From: RUG11462 sp045649405
GTDB lineage: Bacteria > Bacillota > Clostridia > Oscillospirales > Acutalibacteraceae
NCBI GenBank assembly: GCA_045649405.1
Contig: JAZRPW010000001.1
Location: 1-14,594, forward strand
Direction: 5' to 3'
DNA length: 14,594 nt
This document shows positions 1 to 7,195 of this stretch, one piece after another. The notes below the pieces were generated by a model. The model was not told the DNA's origin. It made no database searches and worked only from the letters and a program-made list of their open reading frames with translations. The translations under genes were made by a program, and so were the position numbers. Numbering within the stretch: the stretch's first letter is position 1; the number at the start of each line of letters is the position of its first letter.

Positions 1-132
1 AAAGTTTCTGCAGGTGCAGGGTTTGTTGTTTGTTTAACAGGCGATATTATGACAATGCCAGGCTTACCAAAAGTTCCATCAGCAGAAAAAATTGATGTTG
101 ATGAAAACGGCGTTATTTCAGGTTTGTTCTAA
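1..132 (+). CDS. fhs: Formate--tetrahydrofolate ligase, C-terminal end (partial)
   Basis: This is the last 43 codons of a gene that begins before the window. The peptide contains SAGAGFVVCLTGDIMTMPGL, then PKVPSAEKIDVDENG, and ends SGLF. That is the conserved C-terminus of formate--tetrahydrofolate ligase, the cytosolic enzyme that makes 10-formyl-tetrahydrofolate from formate, THF and ATP in one-carbon metabolism and the Wood-Ljungdahl methyl branch. Only the tail is visible, so the nucleotide-binding site cannot be checked. The stop is followed after 12 bases by the next gene's start, with a good ribosome site (aaaggag) in the gap. The two are probably co-transcribed, although their functions look unrelated. 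Confidence 0.9.
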   Translation, partial: KVSAGAGFVVCLTGDIMTMPGLPKVPSAEKIDVDENGVISGLF

Positions 133-144
133 AGGAGAAAAAAT

Positions 145-1071
145 ATGTCAGTTACTATTAAAGAAATTCAATTTGAAAATTTCGGCAAATGTCTTGAAAT
201 TTCAAATGGTAAATGTGATGTTGTTGTTACAACAGAAATTGGCCCACGTATCATTCGTGCAGGTCTTGTTGGCAAAGAAAATGTAATGTTTAATGATTTG
301 GACAGAACAAATATTACTGCTGATGAGTCAATGGAAAAACATTTTGGCGAGGGTTCGAAATGGATTAACTATGGTGGTCATAGACTTTGGGTTTCTCCTG
401 AAGCAATGCCTAATACATATTTTCCTGATGATAAACCGGTTAAGGTTGATTTGATTGAAAACGGCGCGTTGTTTACTCAAGTTGAGCAAACAATGAACGG
501 TGTTGCTTGCTCATATTCAGTTACAATGAGTGAAGATGGCGAAATTACTGTCACTCATTTTGTTAAAAATATTTCAAATGAAGAAAAACGTCTTTCTCCT
601 TGGGCAATCACGGTTCTTAACAAAGGCGGTCTTGAAATTATTCCACAAAATGATTTCGATACAGGTCTTTTGCCTAACCGCAGAGTTGTTGCTTGGCCTT
701 ACACAAATCTTGCAGATGAAAGATTGTATTTTGGCAAAGATTTCATCACATTAAAACAAGATAATATTGAACAAGCATTTAAACTTGGTCTTGATTTACA
801 TAAAGGCACAGCAATTTATGTTTATGAAAATACTGTTTTTGTTAAAAAGTATGAGCATAAAATGGATAAAGAATATGACGATTTTGGTGTTTCATTTGAA
901 ACTTACACAAATGAAAATATTCTTGAAATGGAAACAATCGGCACAGTTCATTATTTAAAACCAGGTGAAACAGCAACTCACGTCGAAAAATGGTATGTTT
1001 GTGAAAATGTTGGAACTCCTTGCAGAAAAAATGAAGAAGAACTTAAAATCTTTGTAGAAAAATATATCTAA
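145..1071 (+). CDS. Galactose-mutarotase-like (aldose 1-epimerase superfamily) protein
   Basis: A 308-residue protein with no signal peptide or membrane segment, so cytosolic. It shows features I associate with mutarotase-fold proteins of the DUF4380 kind: a beta-rich sequence, an EIGPRI strand at residues 31-36, YGGHRLW at 76-82 followed by PEAMPNTYFPDD at 85-96, and a W-A-I-T-V-L-N-K-G-G strand in the middle. Members of this fold bind sugars and the best known interconvert anomers, but the substrate of this subgroup is not known to me. It lies just before a rhamnose operon that shows no RhaM mutarotase in the window, so a rhamnose mutarotase role is an attractive inference. It is separated from that operon by a terminator-like hairpin and is closely coupled to fhs. 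The start is well supported: aaaggag lies about seven bases before the ATG. Fold fairly sure, function not. Confidence 0.6.
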   Translation: MSVTIKEIQFENFGKCLEISNGKCDVVVTTEIGPRIIRAGLVGKENVMFNDLDRTNITADESMEKHFGEGSKWINYGGHRLWVSPEAMPNTYFPDDKPVKVDLIENGALFTQVEQTMNGVACSYSVTMSEDGEITVTHFVKNISNEEKRLSPWAITVLNKGGLEIIPQNDFDTGLLPNRRVVAWPYTNLADERLYFGKDFITLKQDNIEQAFKLGLDLHKGTAIYVYENTVFVKKYEHKMDKEYDDFGVSFETYTNENILEMETIGTVHYLKPGETATHVEKWYVCENVGTPCRKNEEELKIFVEKYI

Positions 1072-1076
1072 CTTTA

Positions 1077-1112
1077 AAAAGGCTTTGTGGTTGCAAGGCC
1101 TTTTAGAGTTTT
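1077..1112 (+). terminator. Terminator-like hairpin between the mutarotase-like gene and the rhamnose operon
   Basis: An 11-base stem (1077-1087 with 1094-1104, one G-U pair) encloses a six-base loop and is followed by agagtttt. The Us that would follow the GC core are partly inside the stem. The next gene's ribosome site starts only a few bases later and I see no convincing promoter between them, so this may attenuate rather than fully terminate transcription. Confidence 0.6.
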
Positions 1113-1127
1113 AAATGGAGGAATATT

Positions 1128-2114
1128 ATGTATAAAGCAAGTGCAAAACGTTATGATGAAATGACTTACAACAGAGTAGGAAATAGTGGATTGAAATTGC
1201 CTGCTGTTTCACTCGGCCTTTGGCACAATTTTGGCGTAACCGGTGACTATGAAAACATGAAAAATATGTGTTTTACTGCTTTTGATAATGGTATTACACA
1301 TTTTGACCTTGCTAACAATTATGGTCCGGAAGCAGGAGACGCCGAACGAAATTTTGGAAAAATTTTAAAAGAAGAATTGGCTTGCTATCGTGATGAAATG
1401 ATTATTTCAACAAAAGCAGGTTATGGAATGTGGCCAGGACCTTATGGAGATTTTGGTAGCAGAAAATATTTGATTGCAAGTTTGGACCAATCATTACAAA
1501 GAATGGGTGTTGACTATGTTGATATTTTCTATCATCACCGCCCGGACTTTGAAACTCCTCTTGAAGAAACAATGTTGGCTCTTTCACAAATTGTAAATTC
1601 AGGCAAAGCGCTTTATGTTGGTATTTCTAACTATGACGGCGAGAGAATGAAACAAGCGTCTGACATTTTAAATGAACTTAAATGTCCGTTTATAATCAAT
1701 CAAAATTCTTATAATATTTTTGACAGAACGATTGAAAACAACGGCTTGAAAAAGCAAGCAAAAAAAGAGGGAAAGGGTGTTATCGCATTTTGTCCACTTT
1801 CACAAGGCTTGCTCACAAGCAGATATCTTGATGGCATTCCAAATGACAGTAGAGTTGTCACTGATGGCAGATTTTTGCAAGAAAACAGAGTTAATGAAAT
1901 GTTGCCAAAAATCAAAAAACTTAATGATTTTGCTGCTTCTCGTGGTCAAACTCTTGCACAAATGGCTTTGCAATGGGTGCTTAAAGATGATGAAGTTACA
2001 AGTGTTTTAATTGGTGCTTCAAAACCAGAGCAAATTTTAGAAAATTTGCATGTGGTTGGTGCAACTGCTTTTACTGCAGAAGAATTAAAAATAATAGATG
2101 AGATTAGTTTGTAA
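1128..2114 (+). CDS. Aldo/keto reductase, YghZ (L-glyceraldehyde-3-phosphate reductase) type
   Basis: A 328-residue NAD(P)H-dependent cytosolic reductase with the single TIM-barrel fold of the aldo/keto reductases. It resembles E. coli YghZ closely: the stretches IISTKAGYGMWPGPYG (93-108), SRKYLIASLDQSL (111-123), GKALYVGIS and LSQGLLTSRYLDGIPNDSR all have near-identical counterparts. The catalytic tetrad is visible as D60, Y65, K96 and H137. YghZ relatives reduce short aldehydes such as L-glyceraldehyde-3-phosphate and methylglyoxal. The gene is the first of the rhamnose run, 17 bases before rhaB. I infer that it may reduce the L-lactaldehyde made by RhaD to 1,2-propanediol, a job usually done by the iron-dependent FucO, which is absent here. 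The start is supported by tggagg eight bases upstream. Family very sure, substrate inferred. Confidence 0.9.
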   Translation: MYKASAKRYDEMTYNRVGNSGLKLPAVSLGLWHNFGVTGDYENMKNMCFTAFDNGITHFDLANNYGPEAGDAERNFGKILKEELACYRDEMIISTKAGYGMWPGPYGDFGSRKYLIASLDQSLQRMGVDYVDIFYHHRPDFETPLEETMLALSQIVNSGKALYVGISNYDGERMKQASDILNELKCPFIINQNSYNIFDRTIENNGLKKQAKKEGKGVIAFCPLSQGLLTSRYLDGIPNDSRVVTDGRFLQENRVNEMLPKIKKLNDFAASRGQTLAQMALQWVLKDDEVTSVLIGASKPEQILENLHVVGATAFTAEELKIIDEISL

Positions 2115-2131
2115 AACAAGGGGTATATATT

Positions 2132-3499
2132 TTGAATTACTATTTAGCAATTGATATTGGTGCTTCAAGTGGTCGTCACATTTTAGGTTGTGTTGAAAAT
2201 GGTAAAATCAAGTTAGAAGAAATTTATCGTTTTGAAAACAATCTTGTGCAAACTCAAGATGCGCTAATATGGGATATTGAACATTTGCTTGATGAAGTAA
2301 AAAATGGCATTAAAAAATGCAAAGAATTTAATAAAATTCCAACAAGTATTGCTATTGACACTTGGGGTGTTGACTATGTTTTCCTCGATGAGAATTTAAA
2401 AGAAATTTTGCCTGTGTACTGTTATCGTGATGGCAGAACAAAGGAGTCTTCAAAAATGGTTGAAAATATCATTTCTTTTGATGAACTTTATTCAAAGACA
2501 GGTATTCAAAAACAAGAATTTAATACAATTTATCAACTTTTTGATGATAAGACAAAAGGTAGACTTGATAACGCAAAACACTTTTTAATGATACCTGAAT
2601 ATCTTTCTTTTAAGTTAACAGATGTGGCTAAAAAAGAATATACAAATGCGTCTACTACTGGACTACTTAAAGCAGATAAGTTTGATTGGGATTTTGATAT
2701 AATAAAAAAACTTGATTTGCCAACTCATCTATTTGAAAAATTTGAATTTCCACCATTTGTGGTTTCAGATTTTTCTAAAGAAATTCAAGATGAGTTTGGT
2801 TTTAATTCAAAAGTTTTGCTTTGTCCATCGCATGATACTGCTTCTGCTGTTGCTGCTTGTCCGGTGTCTGATGATGAGTTGTTTATTTCATCGGGCACTT
2901 GGAGCTTAATTGGTTGTGAAAACGAACAACCAATTTTAGAAAGTCAAGCTAGATTTGCTAATTTCACAAACGAAGGTGGCATTGATAAAAGATTTAGGTT
3001 TTTGAAGAATATTATGGGAATGTGGCTTTTCCAAAATATTCGTAGAAACCTTGATAAAAAGTATTCTTATGATGAAATGATGCAAATGGCCAAAAATAGT
3101 GAATTTACCGAAACTGTTGATGTTAATGCATCTGACTTTGTTGCTCCTGATAATATGGTTGATGCAATAAGAAATTATCTTAATAAGCCAAATCTACCAA
3201 TTGAAGATGTAATTAGTTGCGTTTACCATTCGTTATCACAGTTTTACGCTAAATCTGTTAAAGAATTAGAAAGTATTACAAATAAAACTTTTTCGGGAAT
3301 TAGAATTGTTGGCGGTGGCAGTAAAGATGAGTATTTGAACGAGCTTACTGCTAAATATACTGGCAAGAACGTATTTGCAGGTCCTGTTGAAGCAACTGCG
3401 CTTGGCAACTTGATTTCGCAAATTATGTGTTTTGAAAATATTGATTTAAAAATGGCAAGAAAAATGATTGTTGATTCATTTGATATAAGAAAGGTGTAG
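2132..3499 (+). CDS. rhaB: Rhamnulokinase
   Basis: A 455-residue FGGY-family sugar kinase that phosphorylates L-rhamnulose to L-rhamnulose-1-phosphate with ATP, the second step of rhamnose breakdown. The N-terminal phosphate-binding strand is AIDIGASSGR (6-15). IAIDTWGVDYVFLD (73-86), the SHDTASAV segment with the likely catalytic base D235 (E. coli RhaB uses D237), ISSGTWSLIG (252-261) and the C-terminal ATP-site stretch IVGGGS followed by AGPVEATALGN are all as in known rhamnulokinases. It is slightly shorter than the E. coli enzyme (489). The start is a TTG, chosen because aagggg lies eight bases upstream and the next residues (NYYLAIDIG) begin the conserved fold directly; there is no room for an earlier start. 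The stop is four bases before rhaA. Confident. Confidence 0.95.
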   Translation: MNYYLAIDIGASSGRHILGCVENGKIKLEEIYRFENNLVQTQDALIWDIEHLLDEVKNGIKKCKEFNKIPTSIAIDTWGVDYVFLDENLKEILPVYCYRDGRTKESSKMVENIISFDELYSKTGIQKQEFNTIYQLFDDKTKGRLDNAKHFLMIPEYLSFKLTDVAKKEYTNASTTGLLKADKFDWDFDIIKKLDLPTHLFEKFEFPPFVVSDFSKEIQDEFGFNSKVLLCPSHDTASAVAACPVSDDELFISSGTWSLIGCENEQPILESQARFANFTNEGGIDKRFRFLKNIMGMWLFQNIRRNLDKKYSYDEMMQMAKNSEFTETVDVNASDFVAPDNMVDAIRNYLNKPNLPIEDVISCVYHSLSQFYAKSVKELESITNKTFSGIRIVGGGSKDEYLNELTAKYTGKNVFAGPVEATALGNLISQIMCFENIDLKMARKMIVDSFDIRKV

Positions 3500-3503
3500 T
3501 ATA

Positions 3504-4742
3504 ATGAACGAATATTTGTTAGCAAAAGAAAAATATCAAACACTTGGTGTTGATACTGAAAAAGCGATTAAAACTTTGAAAGATGTTTGTATTTCAATTC
3601 ATTGTTGGCAAGGCGATGATGTTGTTGGTTTTGACCAAGATGGTCCGCTTACTGGTGGCATTCAAACAACCGGCAACTATCCTGGAAGAGCAAGAAACTA
3701 TCAAGAATTAATGGATGATTTTGATAAGGTTTTAAGTTTAGTTCCAGGTAAAAAGAAAATTAATCTTCATGCTTGTTATGCAATTTTTGAGCAGGGCGAG
3801 TGGGTTGACAGAGATAAAATTGAACCAAAACACTTTAAAAAATGGGTTGATTATGCAAAGCAAAGAGATTTAGGAATTGACTTTAACCCAACTTTCTTCT
3901 CACATAAAAATGTTAAAGATAATTTAACTCTTTCATCACCAGATGAAGAAATTAGAGCGTTTTGGGTTGAACACGGAAAAAAATGTATCAAAATTGCTGA
4001 ATATTTTGCAACAGAACTTAACAAACCTTGTGTAATTAATTTCTGGATTCCTGATGGATATAAAGACATTCCTGCTGATAGATTATCTCCAAGAGCGAGA
4101 TTTAAAAAATCATTAGATGAGATTTTATCAATTCCTTATGACAAATCAAAAGTTTTTGTAACATTAGAGTCAAAAGTTTTTGGTATTGGTATGGAATCAT
4201 ACACAGTTGGTTCTGCAGAATTTACACTTTCTTATTCAACAAAAAACAACATCGTACCTTTGATGGATAATGGTCATTATCATCCAACTGAGGTTGTTTC
4301 TGACAAAATCTCATCGCTTTTGTTGTTTAATGAAAAAATTGCTTTACATATTACTCGTCCGGTTCGTTGGGATAGCGACCATGTTGTAATTTTTGATGAT
4401 GAAACAAAAGAAATTGCAAAAGAAATTGTTACACACGATGCGCTTGATAGAGTGTTTATTGCAACTGACTATTTCGACGCTTCAATTAACAGAATTTCTG
4501 CTTGGATTACTGGTGTTCGTTCTGTACAAAAAGCACTTTTATATGCGCTTTTAAATCCAACAGAAACTTTGAAAAAATTGCAAGAAAATAATGATTTAAC
4601 TGATGTAATGTATTTACAAGAAACATTAAAAACAATGCCTTTTGGTGTTGTTTGGTCAGAATTCTTATCACGCGAAGGTGTGAAGGAAAACTATTTAGAA
4701 GAAGTTAAAAATTACGAAAAGGAAATTTTGGTGAATAGATAA
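3504..4742 (+). CDS. rhaA: L-rhamnose isomerase
   Basis: A 412-residue cytosolic metal-dependent aldose-ketose isomerase converting L-rhamnose to L-rhamnulose (E. coli RhaA is 419 residues). Diagnostic stretches are ISIHCWQGDDVVGF (30-43), TGGIQTTGNYPGRA (50-63), VTLESKVFGIGMESYTVGS and PLMDNGHYHPTE (252-263). With a constant offset of 12 from E. coli, every metal-site residue I recall is present: E222, D255, H282 and D322 for one Mn2+ site, and H258, D290 and D292 for the other. The enzyme should therefore be active. The ribosome site is aaggtg, eight bases before the ATG. The gene follows rhaB by four bases and its stop codon overlaps the ATG of rhaD by one base. Very confident. Confidence 0.97.
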   Translation: MNEYLLAKEKYQTLGVDTEKAIKTLKDVCISIHCWQGDDVVGFDQDGPLTGGIQTTGNYPGRARNYQELMDDFDKVLSLVPGKKKINLHACYAIFEQGEWVDRDKIEPKHFKKWVDYAKQRDLGIDFNPTFFSHKNVKDNLTLSSPDEEIRAFWVEHGKKCIKIAEYFATELNKPCVINFWIPDGYKDIPADRLSPRARFKKSLDEILSIPYDKSKVFVTLESKVFGIGMESYTVGSAEFTLSYSTKNNIVPLMDNGHYHPTEVVSDKISSLLLFNEKIALHITRPVRWDSDHVVIFDDETKEIAKEIVTHDALDRVFIATDYFDASINRISAWITGVRSVQKALLYALLNPTETLKKLQENNDLTDVMYLQETLKTMPFGVVWSEFLSREGVKENYLEEVKNYEKEILVNR

Positions 4743-5557
4743 TGAAAGATATTTTTACTGCACCTTTTGTGCTTGAAATGATGCGTACAACCGCAAATAT
4801 GTATAGATTAGGCTGGGATGAGCGTAATGGTGGCAACATCAGTTATATGCTTGATGAAACCGAAGTTAAAGAATATTTAGATACTGACAAAGTTATTCGT
4901 CAAATTCCTTTAGGCTTCGATGCAACTGTACTCAAAGGCAAAATTTTTATTGTTACTGGTACAGGTAAATATTTTAAAAATGTTGAGGTTGACCCTGAAG
5001 AGAATTTGGGTGTCATTAAAATTGCTGATGATGGCGTTAACGCTAATCTTTTGTGGGGTTATAAATCAGGTGGTAAATTCACATCAGAATTGCCTGCACA
5101 TTTGATGAGCCATATTGCAAGACTTTCAGTCGACCCTGAAAATAGAGTTATTATTCACTCACACCCAACAAATACCCTTGCAATGAACTATGTTCACGAA
5201 CTTGATGAAAAGAAATTTACTCATACTTTGTGGGAGATGTGTACAGAATGTATTGTTGTTTTTCCTGATGGAGTTGGTATTTTACCTTGGATGCTTTGTG
5301 GCACAAACTCAATTGGCGAAGCAACTGCTGAAAAAATGAAAGAGTTTAGATTGGTTGTTTGGGGAATGCACGGGATTTATGGTGCAGGTAAAGACCTTGA
5401 TGAAACATTTGGTCTTATTGAAACTGTTGAAAAAGCAGCACAAATTTATATGTTAACTGCTCATTTGCCAAGAGTTAATACAATTAAAGATAGCGAAATG
5501 ATTGAACTCGCTGAATTTTTCGGTGTTAATTATAGAAGAGATTTTCTTGATTTATAA
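4742..5557 (+). CDS. rhaD: Rhamnulose-1-phosphate aldolase
   Basis: A 271-residue class II (Zn2+) aldolase of the AraD/FucA fold that splits L-rhamnulose-1-phosphate into dihydroxyacetone phosphate and L-lactaldehyde (E. coli RhaD is 274 residues). The N-terminal phosphate-binding part has GWDERNGGNISY (24-35) and VTGTGKYF (71-78). The catalytic base is E116 in TSELPAHL. The zinc ligands are H139 and H141 in IIHSHPTN and H210 in WGMHGIYG, matching E117, H141, H143 and H212 of E. coli. The ATG shares its A with the rhaA stop (TAATG). Together with only a weak upstream Shine-Dalgarno, this suggests translational coupling and near-equal expression of the two enzymes. The next gene starts 11 bases after the stop. 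Very confident. Confidence 0.96.
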   Translation: MKDIFTAPFVLEMMRTTANMYRLGWDERNGGNISYMLDETEVKEYLDTDKVIRQIPLGFDATVLKGKIFIVTGTGKYFKNVEVDPEENLGVIKIADDGVNANLLWGYKSGGKFTSELPAHLMSHIARLSVDPENRVIIHSHPTNTLAMNYVHELDEKKFTHTLWEMCTECIVVFPDGVGILPWMLCGTNSIGEATAEKMKEFRLVVWGMHGIYGAGKDLDETFGLIETVEKAAQIYMLTAHLPRVNTIKDSEMIELAEFFGVNYRRDFLDL

Positions 5558-5568
5558 GGAGATTTGTT

Positions 5569-7086
5569 ATGAATTTAGTTGAAAACAAATACAATTTAAA
5601 TAGTTATTATTGCACTTGGGCTTCTCAATCTGATCTTAATGATATTTTAAAAAACACTTTAGATAGTTTTTCTTCTTCAACTCGTGATTATTTAAATGAA
5701 GAAACTGTTTTTGGTGAGAATGGACTTGTTCATCAATATCCTGAAATCAGAGAAAAACTTATCTTTATTTTTGATGATGGTTGGGATGTTCCTTACGGTC
5801 TTAAAAACAATGAGAATAATGATTTTGGCTCTTTAATTGTTAACGAAGAAAGATTTCCGTCTTGTTCGGGCGAGCCAAAAGAACGCTTGAAAAAGTTAGT
5901 TGATAAAGTTAAGGCTTATGGATGGAAAGGCGTTGGCATTTGGATTTGTGCAAGTGCAAAAGGTGAGCACTGGAGCAATGTTTTATCTCCTGAAGAAACA
6001 GATAAATACTGGCGTGAAAGATTTGAGTGGAGCAAATATGCTGGCATTTCCTATTGGAAAGTTGACTGGGGAAATAGATGTGGCGATAATAATTTTCGCC
6101 GAGTTCTTAACAATATAAAAGATGAAGTTTACCCTGAATTAGTAATTGAACATGCAGTTTGTTGTGGACCATTGTCTGGCATTGGAGGTGGTACTAATCA
6201 CGATCAATCAGGCAGATATGGTGATTGGGACACTATTCCACAAAGAATGGCTCAACTTACAGAGTTTTCCGATGTTATTCGTTCTTATGATGTTTCAACT
6301 CAATTGTCAATTCCTACTACTATCGACCGTGTCCAATACATTCTTCGCATTGGTAATGCTTTTAATAGCAAAGCTCTCTTAAATGCCGAAGACGAGGCTT
6401 ATGTTTGTGCTGCATTATCTCTCGAAATCGGTGTCATGACAAACCAACTTAGAAGACAAAATGGTTCCTTGGTGAGAGTTAAAACCACTGAACCTATTAG
6501 AGCTGTGAATTGGTTATCATCATTTGCGCCTCCACTTGCTATCGGAGAATGTGATGTTAATTTTAGTAGCAATATTTTGTTTGATTATTGTAATTTTGTT
6601 AATTTAAAAACATGGGTTTCTAGATATGGAGATAGAGTTATTCCACAAGGTGCTCCAAGTATAACAACTCGAAATGATAATTTGCCAAATGTTGAATATC
6701 TTGAAAATGAAAAGCCATACATTGTTAGCACTCGTCATACAAACGGTGCTTATGCAATTGCTGTTTTGCCAAGATTTGTTCAAGAAGCAGAAAAAACAAG
6801 ATTTTTCACACCAAAAGTTAATTTAAATATCACTCAAAAGGTTGATTTACCAATTGGTATTTTTGGCGAAGTTAATGAAGTTAATGTTGAATTTGATTGT
6901 TCAATTGAAGGCAAAAAAGTTTTTGCTCAAGATTTAGCAAGTGATGAAGCGGTTGACATCACAAATGAATGTGTTGTTGATGGAGTAAATCTCAAAATCA
7001 ACGGCGAATTGATTTCAAAAATTGGTACTTCTAAAAACTGCGCAGGCGACGAATCAAAACCTGGCTTAGTAATTAAATTAGTATAA
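5569..7086 (+). CDS. Clan GH-D-like (GH27/GH36-type) glycoside hydrolase
   Basis: A 505-residue protein without signal peptide, so cytosolic. The N-terminal two thirds look like the TIM barrel of the retaining alpha-galactosidase clan (GH27/GH36). IFIFDDGWDVPYG (65-77) carries the typical DDGW strand end, GVGIWIC (121-127) fits the following strand, and YWKVDWGNRCG (162-172) fits the nucleophile strand with D166. EHAVCCGP comes next, and DVIRSYD (235-241) offers D241 as acid/base. The last 150 residues look like the beta-sandwich that ends these enzymes. Substrate is unknown. Clan members act on alpha-galactosides, alpha-GalNAc or isomaltose-type linkages. Its place as last gene of the rhamnose operon suggests an imported rhamnose-containing oligosaccharide. 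The ribosome site aaggaga overlaps the rhaD stop. Fold likely, specificity unknown. Confidence 0.65.
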   Translation: MNLVENKYNLNSYYCTWASQSDLNDILKNTLDSFSSSTRDYLNEETVFGENGLVHQYPEIREKLIFIFDDGWDVPYGLKNNENNDFGSLIVNEERFPSCSGEPKERLKKLVDKVKAYGWKGVGIWICASAKGEHWSNVLSPEETDKYWRERFEWSKYAGISYWKVDWGNRCGDNNFRRVLNNIKDEVYPELVIEHAVCCGPLSGIGGGTNHDQSGRYGDWDTIPQRMAQLTEFSDVIRSYDVSTQLSIPTTIDRVQYILRIGNAFNSKALLNAEDEAYVCAALSLEIGVMTNQLRRQNGSLVRVKTTEPIRAVNWLSSFAPPLAIGECDVNFSSNILFDYCNFVNLKTWVSRYGDRVIPQGAPSITTRNDNLPNVEYLENEKPYIVSTRHTNGAYAIAVLPRFVQEAEKTRFFTPKVNLNITQKVDLPIGIFGEVNEVNVEFDCSIEGKKVFAQDLASDEAVDITNECVVDGVNLKINGELISKIGTSKNCAGDESKPGLVIKLV

Positions 7087-7093
7087 AGTTATA

Positions 7094-7122
7094 AAAGGTT
7101 ATGATTTTTAATCATAACCTTT
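7094..7122 (+). terminator. Strong hairpin at the end of the rhamnose operon
   Basis: A perfect 13-base inverted repeat (7094-7106 with 7110-7122) encloses a three-base ttt loop, eight bases after the hydrolase stop. The arms begin with aaagg and end with ccttt, so the U-rich tail is built into the stem base. It can act in both directions. It separates the rhamnose operon from the exporter gene. Confidence 0.75.
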
Positions 7123-7125
7123 AAA

Positions 7126-7190
7126 TTTAACATTAATTTAACAATTTAATTTTGTTTTAGTGTTAGTATTATTTAAACAAAGGAGTGAAT
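7126..7190 (+). promoter_or_regulatory. Probable exporter promoter with an 11-bp-period direct repeat
   Basis: Two copies of tttaaca start at 7126 and 7137, exactly 11 bases apart, as in Pho boxes and other OmpR/PhoB-family response-regulator sites. Downstream is an extended -10 candidate (TG at 7161-7162, TAGTAT at 7164-7169) with no good -35 at the right distance, which would fit an activator-dependent promoter. The ribosome site aaaggag follows at 7179-7185, about ten bases before the ATG. The repeat is seen directly; the promoter and regulator type are inference. Confidence 0.4.
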
Positions 7191-7195
7191 AACTA

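Noticed and set aside
1042..1080. Sigma-A promoter inside the end of the mutarotase-like gene (TTGTAG, 17 bases, TAAAAA)
   Set aside because: The -35 matches at only three positions and the -10 overlaps the hairpin stem; too weak to call.
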